Part shown: positions 51,092 through 59,683 of the stretch, one piece after another
How positions within the stretch are numbered: the first letter of the stretch is position 1
Layout: every line of letters begins with the position of its first letter
NCBI RefSeq assembly: GCF_023954305.1
Contig: NZ_JAMLIG010000001.1
Location: 2,108,001-2,172,000, forward strand
Direction: 5' to 3'
DNA from: Mesorhizobium sp.
GTDB taxonomy: Bacteria; Pseudomonadota; Alphaproteobacteria; Rhizobiales; Rhizobiaceae
DNA: 64,000 bases
The notes under the pieces: model-generated
What the model was told of the DNA's origin: nothing
What the model saw: the letters and a program-made list of their open reading frames with translations, nothing else
Database searches by the model: none
Translations under genes and position numbers: made by a program

Positions 51092-51105
51092 ATATCACGT
51101 GATAT
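51092..51105. promoter_or_regulatory. Probable VapBC module 2 operator
   Basis: ATATCACGTGATAT is a perfect 14-bp palindrome about 30 bp upstream of the antitoxin start; an overlapping GATATA-N7... repeat (51079 onward) extends it. The stretch 51071-51106 is by far the most AT-rich DNA nearby and must contain the promoter. Confidence 0.55.
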
Positions 51106-51211
51106 CCCACAATCAACCGGGAAGCGCGGCATCCTGCCGGTTCTGGACGACGGCGGGGCTTCTGGTGTAAGGCAGCGCCCAAATCCAACCATCGCAGACC
51201 TGAAGGGCGTC

Positions 51212-51961
51212 ATGGCCGGTCATTCGCAGTTCAAGAACATCATGCATCGCAAGGGCCGCCAGGACGCGATGCGTTCCAAGGCCTTCTCCAAGCTGGCGCG
51301 CGAAATCACCGTGGCGGCCAAGATGGGCGCGCCCGACCCGAACTTCAATCCGCGCCTGCGCCTGGCGATCCAGAACGCCAAGGCCGAGTCGATGCCGAAG
51401 GACAACATCCAGCGCGCCATCAACAAGGCGGTCGGCGGCGACGCGGAGAACTATGACGAGGTGCGCTACGAAGGCTACGGCCCGGGCGGCGTGGCCATCA
51501 TCGTCGAGGCGCTGACCGACAACCGCAATCGCACCGCGTCCAATGTCCGCGCGTGCTTCACCAAAGCCGGCGGGGCGCTGGGCGAGACCGGCTCGGTATC
51601 GTTCATGTGGGACCGCGTCGGCGAAATCGTCTATCCGGCCTCGGCGGCGAGCGCCGACAAGGCGATGGACGCCGCGATCGAGGCGGGCGCCGACGACGTG
51701 CAGTCGGACGAGGAGAGCCACGTCATCATCTGCGCCTTCGAGAGCATCGGCGACGTCTCTTCCGCGCTGGAAGCCGCGCTCGGCGAAGCCCAGTCGGTGA
51801 AGACGATCTGGAAGCCGCAGAACAACATCCCGGTCGACGAGGAGCGCGCCCAGTCGCTGATGAAACTGGTGGCGGCGCTCGAGGACGACGACGACGTGCA
51901 GAACGTCTACGCCAACTTCGAGGTCGACGACGCCACGCTTGCCAAGCTGAGCGCGGCGTGA
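51212..51961 (+). CDS. yebC: YebC/PmpR-family protein
   Basis: 249-residue member of the YebC/TACO1 family (canonical start MAGHSQFKNIMHRKGRQDA). The three-domain fold is complete, with KMGAPDPNFNPRLRLAIQNA and DGGSLG-region equivalents. Some members are DNA-binding regulators, and others help ribosomes through proline stretches. It is coupled by a 4-nt GTGA overlap to a SelW-like gene. It is divergent from VapBC module 2. Confidence 0.94.
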   Translation: MAGHSQFKNIMHRKGRQDAMRSKAFSKLAREITVAAKMGAPDPNFNPRLRLAIQNAKAESMPKDNIQRAINKAVGGDAENYDEVRYEGYGPGGVAIIVEALTDNRNRTASNVRACFTKAGGALGETGSVSFMWDRVGEIVYPASAASADKAMDAAIEAGADDVQSDEESHVIICAFESIGDVSSALEAALGEAQSVKTIWKPQNNIPVDEERAQSLMKLVAALEDDDDVQNVYANFEVDDATLAKLSAA

Positions 51962-52269
51962 CCGGCAAGCCCTCGGTCCGTATCACCTATTGCACCCAGT
52001 GCAACTGGATGCTGCGTGCCGTGTGGATGGCGCAGGAGCTGCTGTCGAGCTTCGGCGCCGACCTCGGCGAAGTCGCGCTCGTGCCGGGCACGGGTGGCAT
52101 ATTCGAGATCCATTGCGACGGCGAACTCATCTGGGAGCGCAAGCGCGACGGCGGCTTCCCCGATGCGGCCGAACTGAAGCGCCGCGTCCGCGATAAGGTG
52201 TGGCCGGAGAAGGCGCTCGGCCATCTCGACAAGAAGGCGGTCGCAAATCCGCAAGGCGAGGCGGGTTGA
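51958..52269 (+). CDS. SelT/SelW/SelH (Rdx)-family thioredoxin-like protein
   Basis: 103 residues with GTG start in a GTGA overlap with yebC. The motif YCTQC (Cys12, Cys15) near the N-terminus is the redox CxxC, with Cys where animal selenoprotein W has Sec. The rest (ALVPGTGGIFEIHCDGELIWERK, core GGIFEIHCDGELIW) is typical of the Rdx family. It is likely a small cytoplasmic redox protein; partner unknown. Confidence 0.87.
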   Translation: MTGKPSVRITYCTQCNWMLRAVWMAQELLSSFGADLGEVALVPGTGGIFEIHCDGELIWERKRDGGFPDAAELKRRVRDKVWPEKALGHLDKKAVANPQGEAG

Positions 52270-52359
52270 GGGGCTGTTTTCCCCACGCGGTCGTCATGCT
52301 CGCGCTTGTCGCGAACATCTGCCGGCGTGACAGAGTAATGTGCCATTCCTTGCGGCGGC

Positions 52360-52391
52360 GGTAGATCCTCGGCACAAGGCCGAGGATGACG
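52360..52391. repeat. Dispersed palindromic repeat, copy 2
   Basis: Same 32-bp element as at 15562, with the loop ACAAG and stem CCTCGGC / GCCGAGG. The single stem pair that differs from copy 1 has changed on both sides (G:C to C:G). Confidence 0.7.
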
Positions 52392-52422
52392 TCCTGCGCG
52401 AGGGATCTCCCCGGCAGCCAAC

Positions 52423-52450
52423 AAAAAACCCCGCCGAAGCGGGGCTGTTT
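52423..52450 (-). terminator. Terminator of rpmE
   Basis: Stem CCCCGC-CGAA-GCGGGG preceded on the plus strand by AAAAAA, giving a run of U on the minus-strand transcript. It lies 25 bp past the rpmE stop. Confidence 0.85.
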
Positions 52451-52473
52451 CGTGTCCGACCGAGTCGACCGGC

Positions 52474-52695
52474 TTAGATGCCGAGGTTGGCGAACTTGTT
52501 CTTGAACTTGGTGACGCGGCCGCCGCGGTCGAGCAGGTTCTGGTTGCCGCCGGTCCAGGCCGGATGCGTGGTCGGGTCGATGTCGAGGTTCATCGTGTCC
52601 CCTTCCTTGCCCCAGGTGGAACGGGTCATGTATTCGGTGCCGTCGGTCATGACGACCTTGATCATGTGGTAGTCGGGGTGGATCTTCGCTTGCAT
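52474..52695 (-). CDS. rpmE: 50S ribosomal protein L31
   Basis: 73-residue L31 (MQAKIHPDYHMIKVVMTDG, HPAWTGGNQNLLDRGGRV). It lacks the zinc cysteines, as usual in Rhizobiales. The ATG at 52695 is fixed by the canonical N-terminus, with AGGACGAG upstream. It is monocistronic, with a strong terminator. Confidence 0.96.
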   Translation of the reverse strand: MQAKIHPDYHMIKVVMTDGTEYMTRSTWGKEGDTMNLDIDPTTHPAWTGGNQNLLDRGGRVTKFKNKFANLGI

Positions 52696-52994
52696 GGGTC
52701 TCGTCCTGAACGTCGGTGCGGCGATGCGCCCGGTCACTAAAGCTTGAAGCCGCGGCCATGGAAGGCTACGGCTTCGGAAACGGTCGGCGTGCCCTATACA
52801 GCACGACCCTGCGAAGCACAAGTCCGCCTGCCGACAATCGGGCACGTGCTCGTCAGGGCGGGCGCAGCAAGAGGCAAGATCGTTCAGCTCCAGACTCGCG
52901 ACCGATGGCGGACTTGATCTCCGTCAAGGCTTCGCGAAGCCGAGATGGACGATTAGAAAACAGCCCTAGCCGACGGGATGAGGAACGCGAAGTC

Positions 52995-54800
52995 ATGGCT
53001 GCTGAGATCAGATCCCCGGACGAGCAGAAGCGCCGCTCGCTTCGTCCTCTGGCCCGGCTCTTTCCCTATCTCGGCCGCTACAAGGCCATGGTCGCGGCTG
53101 CGGTCTTCTTCCTGCTGCTCGCCGCCACGACGACCTTGACGCTGCCGCTGGCGGTGCGGCGAATGGTCGACCACGGCTTCACCGAGAGCGATCCGACCTT
53201 CATCGCGAACTATTTCAGCATGCTGGTGGTGATCGCCGCGGTGCTCGCGCTCGCCTCGGCCTGCCGCTACTATTTCGTCATCACGCTCGGCGAACGGGTG
53301 GTTTCGGACATTCGCCGCGACGTCTTTGCGCATGTGACGAAGCTCTCGCCAGCCTTCTTCGACCGCTCGCAGTCCGGCGAGATCGTTTCGCGGCTGACGG
53401 CCGACACCACGCAGATCAAGTCGGCGGTCGGTGCGACGTCCTCGGTCGCGCTGCGCAACGCGATCATGGGATTGGGCGCGGTGGCGATGATGATCGTCAC
53501 CAGCCCGAAACTCTCCGGACTGGTGATCGCTGCGATTCCGCTCATCGTCCTGCCTCTGGTCGCCTTCGGCCGGTCGGTCAGACGAAAATCGAGACTGGCG
53601 CAGGACACGCTCGCCGAAGCGACCGCTTATGCCAGCGAACAGATCGGCGCGCCACGCACGATGCAGGCCTTCACCGCCGAACCCATGGTCGTTTCCCGTT
53701 TCGAGCGGGCGGTGAATGCGGCATTCGACGCGGCGAGGTCGTCGGTCTTCGCACGTTCCATTCTCACCTTCTTCGCGATCTTCACCATCTTCTCGTCGGT
53801 CGTCGCCGTGCTCTGGTTCGGATCGCGCGACGTGCTGGCGGGCACGATATCGGCCGGAACCCTCGGGCAGTTCCTGCTCTATTCGGTGTTCGCGGCGGGC
53901 GCGCTGGGTGCCCTGTCGGAAGTATGGGGCGAACTCAGTCAGGCGGCCGGCGCGGCCGAACGGCTGACCGAGATTCTCGCCGAGACGCCGGAGATCGCCG
54001 CGCCTGCCGATCCGGTGGTCTTGCCGTCGCCGGCGCTGGGACGCGTCGCCTTCGAGGACGTTTCCTTCGCCTATCCGGGACGGCCCGAGATGCCGTCGCT
54101 GCGCTCGGCGTCCTTCGCCGTCGAACCTGGGGAGACGGTCGCGATCGTCGGCCCTTCCGGGGCGGGAAAGAGCACGATCTTTTCGCTCATCCTGCGCTTC
54201 TACGATCCGCAGTCGGGGCGGATCCAGGTCGACGGGGTCGACATCCGCGAGGCCGACCCGGAGCAACTTCGCAACCGCATCGCCATCGTGCCGCAGGACA
54301 CGACCATCTTCGCCGCCTCGGTTCGCGACAACATCGCTTTCGGCCGGCCGGACGCGAGCCAGACCGACGTCGAGGGGGCGGCGCTCGATGCGCTGGCATC
54401 CGAGTTCATCGACAAGCTTCCCAATGGCTACGAGACCACCGTTGGCGAGCGTGGCGTGACTCTCTCGGGCGGCCAGCGCCAGCGCATCGCGATCGCGCGC
54501 GCCATCCTGCGCGACGCCCCGATCCTCCTGCTCGACGAGGCGACCTCGGCGCTGGATGCAGAGAGCGAGACCCTGGTGCAGACGGCGCTCGAGCGACTGA
54601 TGAAGGGGCGGACGACGCTGGTCATCGCGCACCGGCTGGCGACGGTGCTCAAGGCCGACCGCATCCTCGTCCTCGACGGCGGCGAGATCGTCGAAGAGGG
54701 CACGCATGCCTCGCTCGTCGCCCGGGGCGGCATTTATGCGCGCCTGGCGCGGCTGCAGTTCGAGACCGGAGCGAACGCGTTCAGGAACGCGGCGGAGTAG
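52995..54800 (+). CDS. ABC exporter (fused permease-ATPase)
   Basis: 601-residue half-transporter acting as a homodimer, MsbA/LmrA-like. Six membrane segments lie within residues 20-310. The ATPase domain has Walker A GPSGAGKST (about residue 390), signature LSGGQRQR, Walker B ILLLDEATSALD and the H-loop IAHRLATV. The ATG at 52995 has GAGGAAC upstream. The upstream 300 bp hold no gene. The last 119 bp are repeated 955 bp downstream beyond a VapBC module, where the stop TAG is CAG, so the present C-terminus (NAAE) may have been set by that insertion. Confidence 0.92.
   Translation: MAAEIRSPDEQKRRSLRPLARLFPYLGRYKAMVAAAVFFLLLAATTTLTLPLAVRRMVDHGFTESDPTFIANYFSMLVVIAAVLALASACRYYFVITLGERVVSDIRRDVFAHVTKLSPAFFDRSQSGEIVSRLTADTTQIKSAVGATSSVALRNAIMGLGAVAMMIVTSPKLSGLVIAAIPLIVLPLVAFGRSVRRKSRLAQDTLAEATAYASEQIGAPRTMQAFTAEPMVVSRFERAVNAAFDAARSSVFARSILTFFAIFTIFSSVVAVLWFGSRDVLAGTISAGTLGQFLLYSVFAAGALGALSEVWGELSQAAGAAERLTEILAETPEIAAPADPVVLPSPALGRVAFEDVSFAYPGRPEMPSLRSASFAVEPGETVAIVGPSGAGKSTIFSLILRFYDPQSGRIQVDGVDIREADPEQLRNRIAIVPQDTTIFAASVRDNIAFGRPDASQTDVEGAALDALASEFIDKLPNGYETTVGERGVTLSGGQRQRIAIARAILRDAPILLLDEATSALDAESETLVQTALERLMKGRTTLVIAHRLATVLKADRILVLDGGEIVEEGTHASLVARGGIYARLARLQFETGANAFRNAAE
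54682..54800 (+). repeat. Direct repeat, left copy (end of ABC exporter gene)
   Basis: 119 bp, 115 identical to 55637-55755 (offset 955). It includes the ABC stop codon TAG and, on the minus strand, the last codons (PPRS and TGA) of VapC module 3. Confidence 0.9.
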
Positions 54801-55233
54801 CGCGCGTCCGGCTCCAGTCAGCAAGCGACAAAATGTTGCCGAAACCCGCTGCCTTGGCGATGTGCTTGATGTCGGCGGTAACGAAATCGCATCCGAGCCG
54901 GATTGCCATGGCATGGTAAATCGAATCGTAGAGCGTGGGGAAGCCGCCGCCGCGTGCCCGCGTTCTCGCAATTCTCTCGGCAATCGCGATGTCTTCGGCG
55001 GACGGCGGCAGGAGTTCAAGCCCGACGGTGGTCAACCAAGCGAAGAGGGTGTGGACCGAAGCCAGCGGGTAGTCGACATGCAGGGCGGCGGTCAACGCCT
55101 CATACATAGCGATTGTCGGCGCTAGGAGGCCGGATCGTTCTTCAACCACTTGATCGACCAGTGCGAGCGCAGCCGGACTATCGACCTCGTCCTTGAACAG
55201 TTTGATCAGTACCGAGGCGTCGACGACAATCAC
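54781..55233 (-). CDS. vapC: VapC-type PIN-domain toxin (module 3)
   Basis: 150-residue PIN-domain protein: IVVDASVLIKLFKDE (Asp5), MYEALTAAL (Glu), LYDSIYHAMAI and FVTADIKH supply the acidic site. The last five codons and stop lie in the direct repeat at the end of the ABC gene, so the genes overlap by 20 bp tail to tail. The ATG overlaps the antitoxin stop by 4 nt. Confidence 0.9.
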   Translation of the reverse strand: MIVVDASVLIKLFKDEVDSPAALALVDQVVEERSGLLAPTIAMYEALTAALHVDYPLASVHTLFAWLTTVGLELLPPSAEDIAIAERIARTRARGGGFPTLYDSIYHAMAIRLGCDFVTADIKHIAKAAGFGNILSLADWSRTRATPPRS

Positions 55234-55505
55234 GTATTGCGGCCTTCGAGCACCTCTATCGGACGGCCATCCAACTCAAGCCGCCGACGGTGTAGGAACT
55301 CGGATATGTTTCCCCCACCCGCTGCTTTCGGAAGCTCATTGAGAAACGTGCGGAACCGCTCCAACGCGTCCTTTCGCAAGGCTTCCTCTATCGCCTGCTC
55401 GACGTAACGAGAGCGCTGGCTGGCGGGGATTGCTTCCTCCAGCTTCCGCCTCGTGTTCGCGTCGATGGAGAATGTCACGCGTTCGCGGGGGATGTTGATG
55501 CCCAT
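55230..55505 (-). CDS. vapB: Antitoxin of VapBC module 3
   Basis: 91-residue protein, N-terminal ribbon-helix-helix-like (VTFSIDANTRRKLEEAI, then SQRSRYVEQAIEEAL), C-terminal toxin-binding region (EFLHRRRLELDGRPIEVLEG). AGAGG lies 7 nt upstream of the ATG. The promoter region (55506-55615) is lower in GC than its surroundings. The whole module lies between 119-bp direct repeats. Confidence 0.85.
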   Translation of the reverse strand: MGINIPRERVTFSIDANTRRKLEEAIPASQRSRYVEQAIEEALRKDALERFRTFLNELPKAAGGGNISEFLHRRRLELDGRPIEVLEGRNT

Positions 55506-55636
55506 GGCTATACCTCTCACGCGTAGGATACCGTGTGAGGATTTCGTATGCAACGTGCGCATTAAGCGGGGACGCAAGCGAGGAACTGCCTCACCGCTTG
55601 CATGAACACCCGCGCGCCGACCGATCTGCCGCAGCC

Positions 55637-55755
55637 GCGAGATCGTCGAAGAGGGCACGCATGCCTCGCTCGTCGCCCGGGGCGGCATCTATCCGCACCT
55701 GGCGCGGCTGCAGTTCGAGACCGGAGCGAACGCGTTCAGGAACGCGGCGGAGCAG
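55637..55755 (+). repeat. Direct repeat, right copy (remnant of ABC exporter 3' end)
   Basis: 115/119 identity to the end of the ABC gene, with three substitutions at 55689-55696 and the ABC stop TAG replaced by CAG. A degenerate extension to the left begins with GCCGACCG (55616), out of register by 7 bp. On the minus strand it encodes the last codons and stop of the PanE-like reductase. Confidence 0.9.
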
Positions 55756-56797
55756 GCTGCTCGCCCTTCGATCCGCGATGCTCGGCAATCCAGCCGGATA
55801 GTTGCCTCGCAGACCATTTGCGTGCCGATCTTTCGGTGTCGTGGATGGCGGTGACGATCGCCTCCGATATCGGCGCAGTGGTTTGATTTGCCGCCGCGAG
55901 CCTGACGACGGCGCCTTGCAGATAGTCGATCTCCGTGCGCCGCCCCGCTGCCAGATCCTCGGCCATGGAGGAGGTCGCGGTCGGGTCGATCGCGAGCATG
56001 CGACGGGCGACGCGGCCGAACAGCCAGTCGGGAAGGCGCAGGATGAAGGGGATGGTTCGCGGCCGTACGCCTTCGATCGGCGGCAGAACGATGCCTGCGG
56101 CCTTCGTGATCCGCAGCAGTTCGTCGATCTGGGCGGCGAGGATGCGGCGCCAGGCGCGGTCGGACAGTTGCTGCTTGAGCGGAAGGCCGGAGAGGGCGTT
56201 GAGGGCATTGTTCATGTTGAGCGCCAGCTTCGACCAGGCGAGGCCGGCCATGTCGGGATGGTCCGCGCAGCCGACGCCGTCGACATCGAGCAACTCGCGG
56301 AGGTCGCGACGGCCGGCGTCGATGACGATGTGGCCGCTGGTACCGCGATGAAAGGATGGTGTTCCCTCTCGCCACGTCTGGGCGACGTTGAAGGGGACCA
56401 TTCCCGCGACGACACGGTCCGCGCCGAGCCGCTCGCGCAGAAGCGGCACATTGTCTACGCCGTTCTGCAGGCCGACCACGAGGGCATCCGGTGGCGCGAA
56501 ACGGCGGATCAGATCGGCCGTGCCGGCGGTGTCGCCGCTCTTGACGGTGATGAGGATCACGCTTGCACCGGCAAATGCGGCGGCGGGGTCGCTCGTCGCC
56601 TCCGCGGCGCCCGGCAGAAGCGCGCGGTCGCGGCCGTCGAGGTCGCTGATCTGCATGCCGTGATCGCGCAACGCGTCGACCAGCCGCGGCCGGGCGAGAA
56701 GCACGACGTTCCGGCCGGCAAGCGCCAGGCAGGCGCCGACATAGCAGCCGATCGAGCCGGCGCCGGCGACTGCGATGCGGGCGTCCGGACCGATCAT
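55736..56797 (-). CDS. 2-dehydropantoate 2-reductase family protein (PanE/ApbA)
   Basis: 353 residues, NADPH Rossmann fold at the N-terminus (IAVAGAGSIGCYVGACLALAG) and the C-terminal ketopantoate reductase domain with the catalytic Lys in GLAWSKLALNMNNALNAL. Classical PanE makes pantoate for CoA; several Rhizobiales carry additional paralogues like this one, so the true substrate is open. It starts 9 bp past the downstream-facing FAD dehydrogenase stop, hence likely one operon. Its tail APPRS and TGA are in the direct repeat. Confidence 0.87.
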   Translation of the reverse strand: MIGPDARIAVAGAGSIGCYVGACLALAGRNVVLLARPRLVDALRDHGMQISDLDGRDRALLPGAAEATSDPAAAFAGASVILITVKSGDTAGTADLIRRFAPPDALVVGLQNGVDNVPLLRERLGADRVVAGMVPFNVAQTWREGTPSFHRGTSGHIVIDAGRRDLRELLDVDGVGCADHPDMAGLAWSKLALNMNNALNALSGLPLKQQLSDRAWRRILAAQIDELLRITKAAGIVLPPIEGVRPRTIPFILRLPDWLFGRVARRMLAIDPTATSSMAEDLAAGRRTEIDYLQGAVVRLAAANQTTAPISEAIVTAIHDTERSARKWSARQLSGWIAEHRGSKGEQPAPPRS

Positions 56798-56806
56798 CGC
56801 GGGCCG

Positions 56807-58465
56807 TCAGACCAATCGCGCCGCATGCCGCCCCGCATTGCGGCCCGAGAAGATGCAGCCGCCGAGGAAGGTGCCTTCGAGCGCGTTGTAGCCGTGGTAG
56901 CCGCCGCCGCCGAAGCCGGAGACCTCGCCGGCGGCGTAGAGGCCGGGGATCGGATTGCCCGCGGTGTCGAGCACCTGCGAATCGAGGTTGGTGTGCAGGC
57001 CGCCCAGCGTCTTGCGCGTGAGCACGTTGAGCCGCACCGCGATCAGTGGGCCGTGCGCCGGGTCGAGGATGCGGTGCGGCCTGGCGGTGCGGATCAGCTT
57101 GTCGCCGAGATAGGTGCGCGCGCCGTTGATGGCGGTGACCTGCGCGTCCTTGCAGAAGGGATTGTCGATCTCGCGGTCGCGCGCCTCGATCTGCATCTTC
57201 AGATGGTCGTGGTCGATCAAGCGCTCGCCGGTCAGCGCGTTCATGCCGTCCACCAGTTCGGAAAGCGTGTTGCGGACGACGAAGTCCTCGCCCTTCTGCT
57301 TGAACGCTTCCACCGGCGGCGGGGCGCCCTTGCCGCGGCGGCTTTTCAGCACGGCGCGCCAGCTCTTCGACGTTAAATCGGGGTTCTGCTCGGAGCCGGA
57401 GAGTGCGAATTCCTTCTTGATGATCGACTGGGTGAGCACGAACCAGGAATATTCGTAGCCGGTCGACAGGATGTGCTTCAGCGTCGACAGCGTGTCGAAG
57501 CCGGGCAGGCACGGCGCGGGCAGACGGTTGCCGCGCGCGTCGAACCACATCGACGAGGGACCCGGCAGGATGCGGATGCCGTGGTTCGGCCAGATCGGCG
57601 ACCAGTTGGCGACGCCCTCGGTGTAGTGCCACATGCGGTCGGCGTTGATGACGGCAGCGCCCGCTTCCTGCGTGATGGCAATCATGCGGCCGTCGACATG
57701 ATGCGGCACGCCGGAGACCATCCGCTTCGGCGCCGGCCCGAGGCGCGCGACCGGCCAGACTTTGCGTACCAGCTCGTGATTGCCGCCGATGCCGCCCGAG
57801 GTAACGAGGATCGCGCCGGCCGAAACCTCGAAGGATCCGACGAGGGCGCGGCCGGACTGCTGGCCGCGTTCGACGGTCGAGGGTTCCAGGATCTCGCCGG
57901 CGACGCCGGTCACCGCCCCGTTGGTGGTGACGAGGCGGCTCGCCTGGTGGCGGAACTTGAGTTCGATGCGGCCATTGGCGACATGCTCGCGTACCCGCCG
58001 CTCGAAAGGTTCGATCGCACCGGGACCGGTGCCCCAGGTGATGTGGAAGCGCGGCACCGAGTTGCCGTGACCGTGGGCGTGACCGCCGCCACGCTCGGCC
58101 CAGCCGACGACGGGAAACCAGCGCATGCCCATGGCGTGGAGCCAGGACCGCATTTCGCCGGCGGCGAAGTCGACGAAGGCCTCGGCGACTTTCCGCGGCC
58201 AGGCGTCCTCGGGCCGGTCGAACTGCGCCGAGCCCAGCCAGTCCTGCAGCGCCAGATCGCGGCTGTCGCGGATGCGCAGCCGGCGCTGTTCGGGACTGTC
58301 GACGAAGAACAGGCCACCGAGCGACCAGAAGGCCTGACCCCCCAGCGAGTTCTCACCTTCCTGTTCGAGGATGATCACGCGCCGGCCGGCATCCGCCAGT
58401 TCGGCCGCCGCCACCAGTCCGGCCAGTCCGCCGCCCACGACGATCGCATCCGCCTGTTCCGCCAC
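56807..58465 (-). CDS. FAD-binding dehydrogenase (fumarate reductase/3-ketosteroid dehydrogenase-like)
   Basis: 552-residue flavoprotein: AIVVGGGLAGLVAAAELA at the N-terminus, LEQEGENSLGGQAFWSLGG, and the C-terminal FAD motif GLYAAGEVSGFGGGGYHGYN with FLGGCIFSGRNAGRHAA. It belongs to the predicted-oxidoreductase group of the succinate dehydrogenase/fumarate reductase flavoprotein superfamily; the substrate is unknown. The start is GTG 58465, with GGGGGAGG 7 nt upstream. It is the first gene of a probable operon with the PanE-like reductase. Confidence 0.86.
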   Translation of the reverse strand: MAEQADAIVVGGGLAGLVAAAELADAGRRVIILEQEGENSLGGQAFWSLGGLFFVDSPEQRRLRIRDSRDLALQDWLGSAQFDRPEDAWPRKVAEAFVDFAAGEMRSWLHAMGMRWFPVVGWAERGGGHAHGHGNSVPRFHITWGTGPGAIEPFERRVREHVANGRIELKFRHQASRLVTTNGAVTGVAGEILEPSTVERGQQSGRALVGSFEVSAGAILVTSGGIGGNHELVRKVWPVARLGPAPKRMVSGVPHHVDGRMIAITQEAGAAVINADRMWHYTEGVANWSPIWPNHGIRILPGPSSMWFDARGNRLPAPCLPGFDTLSTLKHILSTGYEYSWFVLTQSIIKKEFALSGSEQNPDLTSKSWRAVLKSRRGKGAPPPVEAFKQKGEDFVVRNTLSELVDGMNALTGERLIDHDHLKMQIEARDREIDNPFCKDAQVTAINGARTYLGDKLIRTARPHRILDPAHGPLIAVRLNVLTRKTLGGLHTNLDSQVLDTAGNPIPGLYAAGEVSGFGGGGYHGYNALEGTFLGGCIFSGRNAGRHAARLV

Positions 58466-58591
58466 GTTTTTTCCTCCCCCTGTTCCTCTCCCAGGTTGCG
58501 AAGGATGGGCCCGCTATCCCCGGGCGATCAAGCACAAAGTTGCGCGTCATGCCTGCGTCGTGCTCAATGAAGGGATCACGGGGGACCTGCC

Positions 58592-58945
58592 ATGATCGCC
58601 ACCATCCTGATCGCCGTCGTCGCGGCTCTCCATCTCTACTTCATGTATCTGGAGATGGTCGCCTGGGACACGCCCGCCGGCCGCAAGGCGTTCGGCACCA
58701 CGCCCGAGTTCTCGGCGGCGTCGAAAGCGCTGGCGATGAATCAGGGACTCTACAACGGCTTCCTCGTGGCCGGCCTCGTCTGGGGGCTCTGGCTGGGCGA
58801 TGCCGGCTTCGCGGTGAAGGTGTTCTTCCTCGGCTGCGTGCTCGTCGCCGGTCTGTTCGGCGCCGCCACCGTCGGAATGAAGATCCTCTATGTCCAGGCG
58901 GTGCCGGCCGTCCTCGCCCTGGCGGCGCTGCTTCTGGGAATCTGA
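58592..58945 (+). CDS. DUF1304 membrane protein
   Basis: 117 residues, four membrane segments, with the family features HLYFMYLEMVAWDTPAGRKAFG, NQGLYNGFLVAGLVWG and the Gly-rich C-terminus. DUF1304 proteins are small inner-membrane proteins of unknown function, common in bacteria. The ATG at 58592 has GGGGGAC upstream. It is divergent from the FAD dehydrogenase. Confidence 0.88.
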   Translation: MIATILIAVVAALHLYFMYLEMVAWDTPAGRKAFGTTPEFSAASKALAMNQGLYNGFLVAGLVWGLWLGDAGFAVKVFFLGCVLVAGLFGAATVGMKILYVQAVPAVLALAALLLGI

Positions 58946-59010
58946 GCGGAACCCGCGCAGCGCAACCGCGTTCCTGGCGAGACGATCGTCACGATGAACG
59001 AGGTACAACC

Positions 59011-59334
59011 ATGTCCATGAATTTCCTGAATGCGCGCAAGGACGTCGAGGGCCGCCTCGCGGACCAGATCCGATCCCTGCAGGACGAATTGAAATCGCTG
59101 CGCCGTCAGGCGGGCAAGCGCGGCGCCGAGTCCTACTCCGAGGCACGCGACAATGCTGCGGACCTGGTGGACGAAATTCGCGAATCGCTCGCGCCGACGA
59201 TGGCGCAGATGCGCCGTCAGGCGCGATATGCCGGCGAAAGCGTCAGGAGCCACCCCGCCGCCTCGGTTGCCGTCGGACTGATCGTGCTCGGCCTGGCGGC
59301 CGCGCTCTTCGCCGGCCGCTCGTCATCGCGTTGA
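59011..59334 (+). CDS. DUF883/ElaB-like ribosome-associated membrane protein
   Basis: 107 residues: an amphipathic coiled-coil region (ADQIRSLQDELKSLRRQAGK), then VRSHPAASVAVGLIVLGLAAALFAG, the C-terminal membrane anchor preceded by the HP typical of DUF883 (ElaB/YqjD), which tethers ribosomes or tunes membranes in stationary phase. GAGGT precedes the ATG at 59011; a second ATG two codons on is possible. Confidence 0.8.
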   Translation: MSMNFLNARKDVEGRLADQIRSLQDELKSLRRQAGKRGAESYSEARDNAADLVDEIRESLAPTMAQMRRQARYAGESVRSHPAASVAVGLIVLGLAAALFAGRSSSR

Positions 59335-59336
59335 GG

Positions 59337-59516
59337 CTAACCGAACAATCCGCCCGTGCCGGTCTCCTGGCGAAGCCATATCGCCAGGAGGATGAACAGG
59401 ATGGCGACACCGACGCCGGTCCAGTCCCAGTGGCGGGTGCGCAGGAACTGATAGAGTTTGTAGAGCGCGATCACGCCCAGCACAGCGCAGACGATCAGCA
59501 GGATCAGACGCGGCAT
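59337..59516 (-). CDS. Small two-helix membrane protein
   Basis: 59 residues with two hydrophobic helices (PRLILLIVCAVLGVIALYKL and TGVGVAILFILLAIWL) joined by a basic loop (RTRHWDW). I do not recognise a named family. GGGAGACAGCAAA lies just upstream of the ATG at 59516. It is convergent with the DUF883 gene (2 bp). Confidence 0.7.
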   Translation of the reverse strand: MPRLILLIVCAVLGVIALYKLYQFLRTRHWDWTGVGVAILFILLAIWLRQETGTGGLFG

Positions 59517-59683
59517 TTTGCTGTCTCCCGTGGGTCCTGAGAGGATTGCTGCGCCATCGTGGCGGCTTGTAGGCCGCGGGCACGAGCCGGTGAAAAGTTT
59601 GGGGCAGTCCGGGTTTTTTGCGCGCACATCGGAGTGAACTGGTTTAGTGGAGGACGATATGCCGTCGTCCCGCCCCTGTCTCC

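Noticed and set aside
55616..55755. Separate pseudogene of an ABC transporter
   Set aside because: Only the last 119 bp (plus a degenerate 20 bp) are present, better described as a direct repeat produced by the VapBC insertion.
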